The notes under the pieces were generated by a model that was given only the letters and a program-made list of their open reading frames with translations, made no database searches and was not told the origin of the DNA. Positions 9,199 through 16,971 of a stretch of 64,000 bases of DNA are shown here, one piece after another (position 1 is the stretch's first letter; each line of letters starts with the position of its first letter). This stretch comes from Nevskia soli DSM 19509 (GTDB taxonomy: Bacteria > Pseudomonadota > Gammaproteobacteria > Nevskiales > Nevskiaceae). Made by a program: the position numbers and the translations under genes. The stretch covers positions 4,608 through 68,607 of the forward strand of contig NZ_KL544000.1 of the NCBI RefSeq assembly GCF_000711955.1. The letters are read 5' to 3'.

Positions 9199-9216
9199 AT
9201 ACGGATAGGCGGATAT
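9199..9216. promoter_or_regulatory. Candidate operator upstream of metK (CGGATA repeats)
   Basis: The sequence contains ACGGATA and GCGGATA 8 bp apart. Its complement, ATATCCGCCTATCCGTAT, matches the ahcY upstream dyad at 15 of 18 positions. It lies 24-41 bp upstream of the metK ATG, where a repressor could block transcription. The regulator is unknown. Confidence 0.5.
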
Positions 9217-9413
9217 TGTAGATCAAACGGCACCGGGGTGCATCCGCCAGAAACGCTCCCGCACCGCGGCGGCCGGCGACGGCCCCCCGCTACAATGCGC
9301 CATACGATATTGCAGGTTCATGTACGGCGGAACGGCCGTTGATTCGCCAGGGGTTCGCCAAACCTCTCCGCGCCGGCCCGCATCCAATATCCATCCACGC
9401 CAGGGAACGAAAC

Positions 9414-9896
9414 ATGCGCCGCACGCCAGCCATTGCCCTGCTTTGCCTCGGTGCCGTGGCGGGGCCCGCCGTGGCCGCCCCGCTGTCCTGCGATTCCCTG
9501 CTGCCGCACCCCAAGACACACGACGAACAGTCGGTGCGCGATGTCGAACACGCCTGGCTGGTGGCGGAGATGGGCGGCGACACCAAGACGCTGGGATGCC
9601 TGCTCGACGACGACTACACCAACCTCAGCTTCGACGGGAAAACCTACACCAAGGCCGACATCCTGAAGCACGCCGCGGCGCACAAGGGCAAGAACCTGCC
9701 GTTGCCGGTGGTGGAACTGACGGTGCTGGTGCATGGCCGCAGTGCCATCGCCTACGCGGTGCAGCAGAAGCATGACCAGGATGGCAAGCCGCTGACCGTG
9801 TACTTCGCGGACTCGCTCGAATTCCGCAACGGGACCTGGCATCCGTACTTTTCCGTGGACTCGGTCGCGGCGCCGGGTGTGCAGGTGAAGGACTAG
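9414..9896 (+). CDS. Secreted DUF4440 / SnoaL-like (NTF2-fold) protein
   Basis: A 160-residue protein with a clear Sec signal peptide (residues 1-22, ending AVAA). It is followed by a DUF4440/NTF2-like domain: EHAWLVAEMGGDTKTLGCLLDDDYTNLSFDGKTYTKADIL is the usual pattern of a helix, a DDDY segment and a short hairpin. The family includes small hydrolase-like and unassigned proteins; no catalytic assignment is possible. The ATG at 9414 has an AGGGAA ribosome site; a longer frame from 9339 lacks the signal-peptide start. It lies just upstream of the secreted amidase and may be co-transcribed with it. Confidence 0.78.
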   Translation: MRRTPAIALLCLGAVAGPAVAAPLSCDSLLPHPKTHDEQSVRDVEHAWLVAEMGGDTKTLGCLLDDDYTNLSFDGKTYTKADILKHAAAHKGKNLPLPVVELTVLVHGRSAIAYAVQQKHDQDGKPLTVYFADSLEFRNGTWHPYFSVDSVAAPGVQVKD

Positions 9897-9962
9897 CTTC
9901 CGGCGGGTAGGGGCAGGCGGGGCCACCGCGTCTGAGCAGTGGTCCCGACCAAAGAATCCGCC

Positions 9963-11630
9963 ATGCCCGTGAATTCCCGTTTCGCCGTCCTGCCGCGCGC
10001 TTCGGCCGCCGGCCTGCTGCTGGCCTGCGCCGCCCTGGCCCCGGCACAGGCGGACAGCCAGCCGCCGTTCAAGCTGGAAGAGGCCAGCGTGGCGCAGATC
10101 GACGCCGCCCTCGCTTCGGGCAGGCTGACCTCGGTGAAGCTGGTGCAGATGTACCTCGACCGCATCGCCGCCTACAACGAGCAGGGCCCCAAGCTGCACT
10201 CGGTGCTGACCATCAACCCGGCGGCGCTCAAGCTGGCGGCGCAGCTCGACCAGGAGCGCGCGGCGCATGGCCCGCGCGGTCCCCTGCATGGCATCCCCGT
10301 GCTGCTCAAGGACAACGTCGATACCGACGACATGCCGACCAGCAACGGCTCGGCCATCCTGAAGAACTCCATTCCCTCGACCGACGCCTTCCTGGCCCAG
10401 CGCCTGCGCGATGCCGGCGCCATCATCCTGGCCAAGACGGCGATGGGCGAGTTCGCCGGCGGCAGCTACAACTCGGTGGGCGGGCAGACCATCAATCCCT
10501 ACAACCTCAAGCGCCATACCGGCGGCTCCAGCAGCGGCTCGGCCGCCAGCACCGCCGCCAACTTCGCCGTGCTGGCGATCGGCACCGACACCAGCACCTC
10601 GGTGCGCGGTCCTTCCTCCTACAACGGCATCGTCGGCCTGCGCCCGACCACCGGCCTGATCAGCCGCGCCGGCATTGCGCCGAAGAATCTCAACTTCGAC
10701 AGCGCCGGCCCGATGGCGCGCAGCGTGGCCGACGTGGCCCTGATGCTCGGCACCGTCGCCGGGCCGGACCCGGCGGATCCGCTGAGCCAGAAGGTGTGGA
10801 GCGAAGAGAGCAAGCGTTACAAGCCGCATGGCAGCCGCATCGACTACACCCGCTTCCTCGATGCGCACGCCCTCAAGGGCAAGAAGATCGGCGTGGTGCG
10901 CACCTTCTTCGGCGGCGACCCGGAGATCGACGCCCTGGCCGAGGCGGCCCTGGTCAAGATGCGTGAGCAGGGCGCGACGACAGTGGACATCGAGCTCGAT
11001 CCCGCCTTCGTCGAGGCCTACCTGGGCGAGGGCAACCGCAAGATCCGCAAGGTGTCCGACTACCGCTTCAAGGCGGACTGGGAAACCTACCTTGCCAGCC
11101 TCGGGCCGGAGGTGCCGAAGAGCGTGGCGGATTTCATTCACCTCTATGAGACGCAGGTGAACAAGTCGCCGCTGCCGGTGGAAGACAGTGTGATGCGCCT
11201 GCTCAAGGACTCCACCACCACCTCCACCGACGATCCCGCGTATCAGGATCTCGTCACCAGGGTGCTGCCCAAGGCCACCGCCGACAAGCTGGCGATCTTC
11301 GCCAAGTACCATGTCGATGCGCTGGTGTTTCCCTACTTCAGCAGCTTCGCGCCGCCGATCAGCAACCCGGTGTACAGCGTCGAGGATCCGACTTTCGTGA
11401 AGTCCACGCGTCCGGAGCCGGCGACCCTGGCCGGTTATGGCTCCGTGGGCTTTCCCTGCCTGGTGGTGCCGATGGGGTTCGGAACTCAAGGTTTGCCGAT
11501 GGATATTGCGTTTTTCGGCAAGCCTTATGAGGAAGGGAAGCTGATCGGGATGGGGTATGCGTACGAGCAGGCTTCGAAGATGCGCAGGGCGCCGCCGTTG
11601 TTGCCGGCGTTGGCGTCGGAGGCTCAATAA
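9963..11630 (+). CDS. Exported amidase-signature family hydrolase
   Basis: A 555-residue amidase-signature enzyme with a signal peptide (cleavage near APAQA, residue 30), so it acts outside the cytoplasm. The Ser-cisSer-Lys triad can be placed: Lys116 in VLLKDNVDT, the cis-Ser region GGSSSGSAAS (187-196), and the nucleophile Ser213. The usual GTDTGGS before the nucleophile reads GTDTSTS here, which is unusual. The family hydrolyses amides (C-N bonds); the substrate is unknown. The ATG at 9963 gives the signal peptide start; a GTG at 9939 is an alternative. It follows the DUF4440 gene by 66 bp. Confidence 0.88.
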   Translation: MPVNSRFAVLPRASAAGLLLACAALAPAQADSQPPFKLEEASVAQIDAALASGRLTSVKLVQMYLDRIAAYNEQGPKLHSVLTINPAALKLAAQLDQERAAHGPRGPLHGIPVLLKDNVDTDDMPTSNGSAILKNSIPSTDAFLAQRLRDAGAIILAKTAMGEFAGGSYNSVGGQTINPYNLKRHTGGSSSGSAASTAANFAVLAIGTDTSTSVRGPSSYNGIVGLRPTTGLISRAGIAPKNLNFDSAGPMARSVADVALMLGTVAGPDPADPLSQKVWSEESKRYKPHGSRIDYTRFLDAHALKGKKIGVVRTFFGGDPEIDALAEAALVKMREQGATTVDIELDPAFVEAYLGEGNRKIRKVSDYRFKADWETYLASLGPEVPKSVADFIHLYETQVNKSPLPVEDSVMRLLKDSTTTSTDDPAYQDLVTRVLPKATADKLAIFAKYHVDALVFPYFSSFAPPISNPVYSVEDPTFVKSTRPEPATLAGYGSVGFPCLVVPMGFGTQGLPMDIAFFGKPYEEGKLIGMGYAYEQASKMRRAPPLLPALASEAQ

Positions 11631-11786
11631 CACGCTGATTGGAGTGAGGGGTGCTTTTCCTCTGCGCCGCACCACCCTCCGTTCGCCCCGAGTGAATCGC
11701 GCAGCGATTTGTATCGAGGGGCTAAGCGCACCACCTGCTTCCAGCTTTGCTGTCATTCTGAGCGTAGCGAAGGATCTGGCCTCGCA

Positions 11787-12400
11787 GATCTTAAACTTCA
11801 CTGCATGCGCTTGCGCGCGTGCCGGATCCTCCCGAACGGCTTAGCTGAGTTTTCGCCTGCGGCGAGTCACTTTTCTTGACGCAAGAAAAGTAACCAAAAG
11901 AACATGCCCCGGAGTTTGCGCCGGACCAGCGCGAAAAGAAGAAGCGCGCTGATCCGGTGCCCTGCGCTTCTCGCTCGTGGCGGGGTCTGAAGACAGGCCA
12001 TCCCTGGCCTGTCTTCAGACGCTTCGGCATCCTGCCTCGCCCGGCGCGAACACACGCGCCGGCTGATGCCGCCACGAGCTGCGATGCTCGGCGCAAACTA
12101 CGGGGCGGAACATCAAAGGCAAAAGCCACAGCAACATCAAAAGCCACAGCAACATCAAAAGCCACAGCAACATCAAAAGCAAAGCGTCGCATCCCCCACC
12201 TTGGCCGAGAAGCGCAGGGGACCGAGTAAACACCGACAGGTGTTTATTCGGCGCAGACATCGGGTCGCATTTCTTTTGGTTACTTTCCTTGGGGCGAAAC
12301 CCAAAGAAAAGTAACCCGCTATCAGGGCGGAACCAGGGTTTCAGGCAGCGCGGTCAATGACCCGCGCGCAAGCGCGTACGCAGAGATTTCAAAGAAGATC
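11787..12400. repeat. 614-bp nested palindromic element (MITE-like, no coding gene)
   Basis: The region is organised as nested inverted repeats. The outer arms at 11787-11819 and 12362-12400 share GATCTT and the CTGCRT...CGCTTGCGCGCG core in opposite orientation. An inner exact 16-bp pair, AAAGTAACCAAAAGAA (11887-11902) and TTCTTTTGGTTACTTT (12271-12286), encloses a perfect hairpin with 16-bp arms at 11985-12020 (GTCTGAAGACAGGCCA, loop TCCC). It also holds an 18-bp tandem array. Frames inside are repeat-encoded and not credible genes. To its left, 11631-11786 holds a TCATTCTGAGCGTAGCGAAG-type repeat and no gene. No transposase is present; a non-autonomous mobile element is an inference. Confidence 0.6.
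12121..12180 (+). repeat. Tandem array of an 18-bp unit
   Basis: Three exact copies of AAAAGCCACAGCAACATC followed by a 6-base partial copy. There are no variable spacers, so it is a simple tandem repeat. It lies inside the palindromic element and could vary in copy number between strains. Confidence 0.9.
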
Positions 12401-12411
12401 CGGAGCCAATC

Positions 12412-12678
12412 TCACCTCTTCCTTCGCTTCCCCCGAACCGCTCTCAACTCCAACCCCTCCAACCTGACACTGCGCAACTCCAGCACCTTCATCAAAGCCA
12501 GAAACAACTGCGCACTCATATCCCCGCGCCCCAGCTTGGTCCGCAGATTGCTCGGTGTCTGGTGAATGCCGTACTGCCGCAGGCGCTGCGCGATGTCCTC
12601 GAAGGTAAGCTTGCGCCGCGCCTTTTCGGTACGGATCAGTCCCTGAATGAAATGCCCCACTTCGGCGTGTTTGGCCAT
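12412..12678 (-). CDS. DUF6471 domain-containing protein
   Basis: An 88-residue basic protein. The segment FIQGLIRTEKARRKLTFEDIAQRL...IHQTPSNLRTKLGRGDMSAQLFLALMKVLEL matches the DUF6471 pattern, a short domain resembling a lambda-repressor-type helix-turn-helix. No function is established. The C terminus ends in a basic run (RGKRRKR). The gene abuts the palindromic element at its 3' side. Two dyads with the core GTCACTTATTG lie 45-107 bp upstream of its start, and a TATAAT-like box (TTATAA) is visible next to the nearer one, which fits self-regulated DNA-binding protein behaviour. That role is inferred. Confidence 0.7.
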   Translation of the reverse strand: MAKHAEVGHFIQGLIRTEKARRKLTFEDIAQRLRQYGIHQTPSNLRTKLGRGDMSAQLFLALMKVLELRSVRLEGLELRAVRGKRRKR

Positions 12679-12722
12679 CGGAATAAGCAGCCATTAAATG
12701 ATGTGGTTTTATAATGACATGC

Positions 12723-12785
12723 GTCACTTATTGTTGACAGTCCCATGCCGCGGGCGCAGCATTCCCCGCGTCACTTATTGGTGAC
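12723..12785. promoter_or_regulatory. Twin dyad operators upstream of the DUF6471 gene
   Basis: GTCACTTATTGTTGAC at 12723-12738 and GTCACTTATTGGTGAC at 12770-12785 are near-identical; the second is a perfect GTCAC/GTGAC dyad. Their starts are 47 bp apart, which allows looping or cooperative binding. The first overlaps the likely promoter of the DUF6471 gene. The rest of the 370-bp gap to 13048 contains a small hairpin (GGGCGCC/GGCGCCC, 12791-12809) and no gene. Confidence 0.6.
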
Positions 12786-13048
12786 ATCACGGGCGCCGCC
12801 AAGGCGCCCGGAAGCCCCTGCGAGGTGGCTTCGTTTATGAGTACGCAACGCAAAGATTGCGCATCGCCGTCCCCGCTCCTGGCCGCCCCGCGGCACTCCC
12901 CCGGCTCGTCGTTCTCGCCAACCCGGACCTAGCGCCGCGCGCCGATTCGATAGTGGAACACGGGCATCCCCGGATGCCTGCGGGAGCTTGCGTCCCCTGC
13001 CGGCCGGTTCGGCGGCTTTCCGTTTGTAGACAATAAAGGAGTACCCGG

Positions 13049-15004
13049 ATGGACATCTGGTCGATCTTCCTGGCTGTGCCGCTTTTCATACGCGTCATCG
13101 TGGGCGTGTTGCTGGCCGTCTACCTGATCTACGTTTCCAGGGTTGTCGTCTTCATCGGCAATGACTCCATGGGCATCGTCGAAAAGATCTGGAGCCTGCG
13201 CGGCTCGGTGCGCGACGGCTTCATCTCGCTCGACGGTTCGGCCGGCTTCCAGCCGGAGGTGCTGCGCGGCGGCATCCACTTCTTCATGCCGTTCCAGTAC
13301 CGCATCCACGTCAAGTCGCTGCCCACGGTGCCGCAGGGCACCATCGGCTACGTCTTCGCCCGCAGCGGCCAGCCGCTGTATCCGGGCCAGGCCCTGGCCT
13401 CGCTGCCGCAGGATGTTTCCTTCGAGGACGTGCGCGGCTTCATCATGGGCGGCGGCCAGCGCGGCCCGCAGCGGCAGATCCTGCGCGAGGGTGTCTACGC
13501 CATCAACACGGCGCAGTTCGTGATCCTCACCAGCGACGGCAACCATGCCGTGCGCCTGTCCGGCGACGAAGCCTCGCTTGAAGAGATGCGCTCGCGCCTG
13601 ATGGAGCGCCGCGGCTTCGAGCCGGTGGTGATCCGCGACCAGGAGGATCGCATCGGCGTCGCCACCGTGCACGACGGCCCCTCGCTGGAGCATGAGGAGA
13701 TCATCGCGCCCAGTGTCGGCACCGATGCGCGCGACCCGGAGACCTATCACAACTGCTTCCAGGACCCGGAAAACTTCCTGCGCGCCGGCGGTCGCCGCGG
13801 CCGCCAGGAGCAGGTGCTGGTGGAAGGCACCTACTTCATCAACCGCCTGTTCGCCACCATCGACCTGCAACCCAAGACGGTGATCGAGATCGGCAAGGTG
13901 GGCGTGGTGGTGTCCTATACCGGCCCGCGCGGCAACGACCTCACCGGTACCGAGTACAAGCATGGTGAACTGGTGGAGTCCGGCAAGCGCGGCGTGTGGA
14001 GCCGCGCCCTGCAGCCCGGCAAGTACGCGCTGAATCCCTATGGCGTGAAAGTGATCCAGGTGCCTACCACCAACTTCGTGCTGCGCTGGATCGAGGGGCG
14101 CAGCGAGGAGCACGGCTTCGACGAGAACCTGTCGGAAATCCGCCTCATCACCCGCGATGCCTTCGAGCCGGTGCTGCCGCTGTCCATCGTGCTGCACATC
14201 GCCTATGAGGACGCGCCCATGGTGGTGCAGCAATTCGCCGACCTGCGCCTGCTGGTCGAACAGACGCTGGACCCGATGGTCTCCGCCTACTTCAAGGACA
14301 CGGCACAGGGCTGCACCCTGATCGAGCTGGTGTCCAAGCGCGCCGAGATCCAGGCCCATGCGGTCAAGGCCATGGCCGAGCGCTTCAAGAAATACAGACT
14401 CAATCTGATGGAGGTGATGATCGGCACGCCGCGCCCGGCCCAGGGCGACGTGCACATCGCCACCATCCTCGACCAGCTACGCTTCCGCCAGGTGGCGGAG
14501 GAAAAGGTCGTCACCTACGAGAACCAGCGCAAGGCCGCGGACAAGGAGCGCGAGCTGCGCCAGGCCGAGGCCATCGCCGCCGCCCAGGGCGACCTGACCC
14601 GCTCCTCGGTGGAGATCAAGATCGCCGAGAACAAGGGTTCCGCCCAGCTCGCCGCGCGCCAGCGTGACGCCGACGGCGTGCGCGTCACCGCCGCCGCCAA
14701 CGCCGAGCGCATCCGCGTCGAGGGTATCGCCGAGGCCGACCGCATCGCGGCGGTGGGCGAGGCGCAGGCCCGCTCGGTCAAGGCCCAGGTCAATGCCTTC
14801 GGCGGCCCGGAGTTCCAGCTGAAGAAGGAACTGGCGCAGATTCTCGAAGCCGCCATCCGCGACTCCAAGAATCCCCTGGTGCCGCAGGTGGTCATCGGCC
14901 AGCAGGCGGACGGGCGCGGCGGCAACGCCGTCGACGCGCTGCTCGGCATGCTGTTGAGCAGCAAGACGCAGCCGGCGGAGACCGCCCGGAGCGACGCCCG
15001 CTGA
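13049..15004 (+). CDS. SPFH/Band 7 domain membrane protein
   Basis: A 651-residue flotillin-like protein. Residues 7-30 form a membrane anchor. The SPFH/PHB domain spans roughly residues 40-450, with a long inserted region, and an alanine/glutamate/arginine-rich coiled coil runs over about 480-590 (AEEKVVTYENQRKAADKEREL, AARQRDADGVRV). Members oligomerise as membrane scaffolds that organise microdomains or protease access. The start has a GGAG site (AAAGGAGTACCCGG). It stands alone, followed by a hairpin. A specific role cannot be read from the sequence. Confidence 0.85.
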   Translation: MDIWSIFLAVPLFIRVIVGVLLAVYLIYVSRVVVFIGNDSMGIVEKIWSLRGSVRDGFISLDGSAGFQPEVLRGGIHFFMPFQYRIHVKSLPTVPQGTIGYVFARSGQPLYPGQALASLPQDVSFEDVRGFIMGGGQRGPQRQILREGVYAINTAQFVILTSDGNHAVRLSGDEASLEEMRSRLMERRGFEPVVIRDQEDRIGVATVHDGPSLEHEEIIAPSVGTDARDPETYHNCFQDPENFLRAGGRRGRQEQVLVEGTYFINRLFATIDLQPKTVIEIGKVGVVVSYTGPRGNDLTGTEYKHGELVESGKRGVWSRALQPGKYALNPYGVKVIQVPTTNFVLRWIEGRSEEHGFDENLSEIRLITRDAFEPVLPLSIVLHIAYEDAPMVVQQFADLRLLVEQTLDPMVSAYFKDTAQGCTLIELVSKRAEIQAHAVKAMAERFKKYRLNLMEVMIGTPRPAQGDVHIATILDQLRFRQVAEEKVVTYENQRKAADKERELRQAEAIAAAQGDLTRSSVEIKIAENKGSAQLAARQRDADGVRVTAAANAERIRVEGIAEADRIAAVGEAQARSVKAQVNAFGGPEFQLKKELAQILEAAIRDSKNPLVPQVVIGQQADGRGGNAVDALLGMLLSSKTQPAETARSDAR

Positions 15005-15023
15005 GCCTGCGTTGAGGCGGCTG

Positions 15024-15051
15024 GTGCGCCGCGCCCGCATGGGCGGCGCAC
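15024..15051 (+). terminator. GC-rich hairpin after the SPFH gene
   Basis: GTGCGCCGC-CCC pairs with GGGCGGCGCAC around a GCAT loop, with one bulged G. There is no U-tract. It is placed just after the stop codon and may stabilise or end the transcript. Confidence 0.5.
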
Positions 15052-15079
15052 TGGCCTGTTTAGGGGCTAAAATGGCGGC

Positions 15080-15367
15080 ATGAAACGCGTCCTGTGCCTT
15101 GCTGTGCTGCTGACGGCCGCTTCCGGTCCGATGGTTCCGGCGTTTGCCGGCGGCATGGGCACGATCGCGCCGCCCGCCATCAACATCCAGCCGCGCTATC
15201 CGGTGCTTGATCAGAAATGCGTCGATAAATTGAAGGGCGCGGGCGCCAGCACGGCGCGCGCCGCGCACGAGTGCCGCAAGGCCGCCAGCCCCGGCACGCC
15301 GCAACCGCTGGCCCTGCGCGAGCAGAACCAGGCCGCCATCACCCCGCCTCCGCCCGCCAAGCCTTGA
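15080..15367 (+). CDS. Small secreted protein, unknown function
   Basis: A 95-residue protein with a signal peptide (MKRVLCLAVLLTAASGPMVP, mature part from about residue 24). The mature part is about 70 residues with two cysteines (KCVDKLKGAG...ARAAHECRKA) and a proline-rich tail PPPPAKP. I do not recognise a family. Its stop codon overlaps the likely TTG start of the next gene, which suggests co-translation. The two cysteines could form a disulfide in the periplasm. Confidence 0.6.
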   Translation: MKRVLCLAVLLTAASGPMVPAFAGGMGTIAPPAINIQPRYPVLDQKCVDKLKGAGASTARAAHECRKAASPGTPQPLALREQNQAAITPPPPAKP

Positions 15368-16899
15368 ACACCGCAGAACCCTTGCGCGCCCTGCTGGGCG
15401 CGCGCTACGTCGAAGACCGTGAGCGCCTCAAGCGCTACGAGATCCCCGAGCGCGGCGAACCCGGCCATACCGATTGCCTGCTGCTGCCGGCCAGCGCCGC
15501 CGAGTTGCAGCAGGTGTTGCGCCTGTGCAACGAAGTCGGCCGCAAGCTGGTGCTGAGCGCCGGCCGCACCGGACTGGTCGAGTCGCAGCGCCCGGAAGGC
15601 GAGACGGTATTGTCGCTGGAAAAGCTCAATCGTCCCCTGCGCTTCGAACTGGCCGATGGCCGCGCCTTCGATTTCCCGGCGCAAGCCAAGCCCGAAGAGG
15701 CCGCCGACGCCCTGGCCAACTGGTGGCGCGGCCTGAACCAGCCCGCGCTCGATGGGGCGAAGCTCGAAGTCGAAGCAGGCCTGGCGGTGGATGCGGTCAA
15801 CGAACTGCTGCGCCCGCTGGGCCTGATGTGGCCGATGGAAATGGGCTCCACCAGCGCCGCCACTGTCGGCGCCTGTGTCTCCAACGCTTCCGCCGGCGCC
15901 AATGCCGTCAGCTACGGCACTGCCGCGCACCTGTGCGAAACCGCCTGGGGCTACTGGGGCGACGGCAGCGAGACCGGCCCTTGCAGGGCCGTTGCCTGGC
16001 AGGCGCCGCCGCCGGATCGGCTGGCGATCGATTCCGCCAGCGTGCAGCCGGCCTGGGGCCTGATCGGCAGCCAGGGCCTGTTCGGCGTCGTCACGCGCGC
16101 GCGCCTGCGCACCTACCCGATTCCGGCGCAGCGTGAAGCGGTGCTGCTGCCGGTGGACGGGATGCCGGCGGCGATGCGCCTGCTCGACGCGGCGCGCGGC
16201 CAGTTCCCCGGCGCCATCGAGGAATTCGAATTCATGAGCCGCCAGTCGCTGCAACTGGTGGAAACGCATCTCGGCGCCGCCTTCCGCTGGCCCTTCGAGA
16301 CGCCGCAGATCGATTCACCGTTCTACGTGCTGCTCCAGGTGGAGTCGCGCGACGCCGAGGAAGACCTCGCCGGCCGCCTCTACGACTTCCTGGCGGACAA
16401 ACTGCAATGGCCGGCGGAGAAGATCGGCTACGCGCCGCTGCCGCTGCTGAAGAAGCTGCGCCACTCCATCACCGAATCCAGCAATGCGCGCATGCGCGTC
16501 CTCGGCGGCGGTCGCCTCAGCTTCGACACCGCCACGCCGGTCGCCGTGTTCGGCGACTACCTGGCCGCGCTGGAGCAGGAGTTGCGCGCCGCCCATCCGG
16601 AAGTGGAGTTGATCGCCTTCGGTCACGCCGGCGTCGGCGGCGCCCATTTGCACCTGCTGGGCAGCAAGGAGCAGCCGGTGAAGGCGCACGCCGCGGAACT
16701 GGTCAAGCTGGTGTTCGACGTAACCCTGCGCTTCGGCGGCACCTTTTCCGCCGAGCACGGCATCGGCCCCAAGTGGGCGCGGGAATTCCAGCAGCGCGCG
16801 CCGGCGCAATTACGTGAGGCGTTGGCGGCGGAAAAACACAAACGCGATCCGCGCGGCATTCTGAATCCCCGCAGTTTCGGCCTGGTCGAAACAGGCTGA
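15364..16899 (+). CDS. FAD-linked oxidase (GlcD/D-2-hydroxyacid dehydrogenase-like)
   Basis: A 511-residue flavoprotein of the PCMH/FAD-oxidase_C family, which oxidises 2-hydroxy acids. The N-terminal FAD domain contains SAGRTGLVESQRP and MEMGSTSAATVGACVSNASAG. The C-terminal domain shows GHAGVGGAHLHLLG (metal/substrate histidines) and the SAEHGIGPKW motif near the end. I place the start at the TTG at 15364, which overlaps the upstream stop (TTGA). The frame is open further up only because it reads through the preceding gene. Substrate unknown: D-lactate, D-2-hydroxyglutarate and glycolate are all used by relatives. Confidence 0.85.
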   Translation: MNTAEPLRALLGARYVEDRERLKRYEIPERGEPGHTDCLLLPASAAELQQVLRLCNEVGRKLVLSAGRTGLVESQRPEGETVLSLEKLNRPLRFELADGRAFDFPAQAKPEEAADALANWWRGLNQPALDGAKLEVEAGLAVDAVNELLRPLGLMWPMEMGSTSAATVGACVSNASAGANAVSYGTAAHLCETAWGYWGDGSETGPCRAVAWQAPPPDRLAIDSASVQPAWGLIGSQGLFGVVTRARLRTYPIPAQREAVLLPVDGMPAAMRLLDAARGQFPGAIEEFEFMSRQSLQLVETHLGAAFRWPFETPQIDSPFYVLLQVESRDAEEDLAGRLYDFLADKLQWPAEKIGYAPLPLLKKLRHSITESSNARMRVLGGGRLSFDTATPVAVFGDYLAALEQELRAAHPEVELIAFGHAGVGGAHLHLLGSKEQPVKAHAAELVKLVFDVTLRFGGTFSAEHGIGPKWAREFQQRAPAQLREALAAEKHKRDPRGILNPRSFGLVETG

Positions 16900-16971
16900 T
16901 TTGTCTCCGGAACCCGGAGCCTCGCTTCCGGGTCTGATGAGCCCTTTTCGTTTCATTCGGTTGTCCGAGTC

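Noticed and set aside
9318..11801. 827-codon open frame on the minus strand
   Set aside because: It is antisense to the secreted amidase and DUF4440 genes, is dominated by Arg/His/Gly from GC-rich complement codons, and matches no family. The plus-strand genes have signal peptides and catalytic motifs.
12121..12180. Possible CRISPR array
   Set aside because: The repeats are only 18 bp, directly abutting, with no spacers and no cas genes in the window.
11787..12400. Insertion sequence
   Set aside because: No transposase frame inside; the symmetric inverted repeats fit a non-autonomous repeat better.
12929..14455. 508-codon minus-strand open frame opposite the SPFH gene
   Set aside because: A composition artefact of the GC-rich complement; the plus-strand frame shows the SPFH domain and a good ribosome site.
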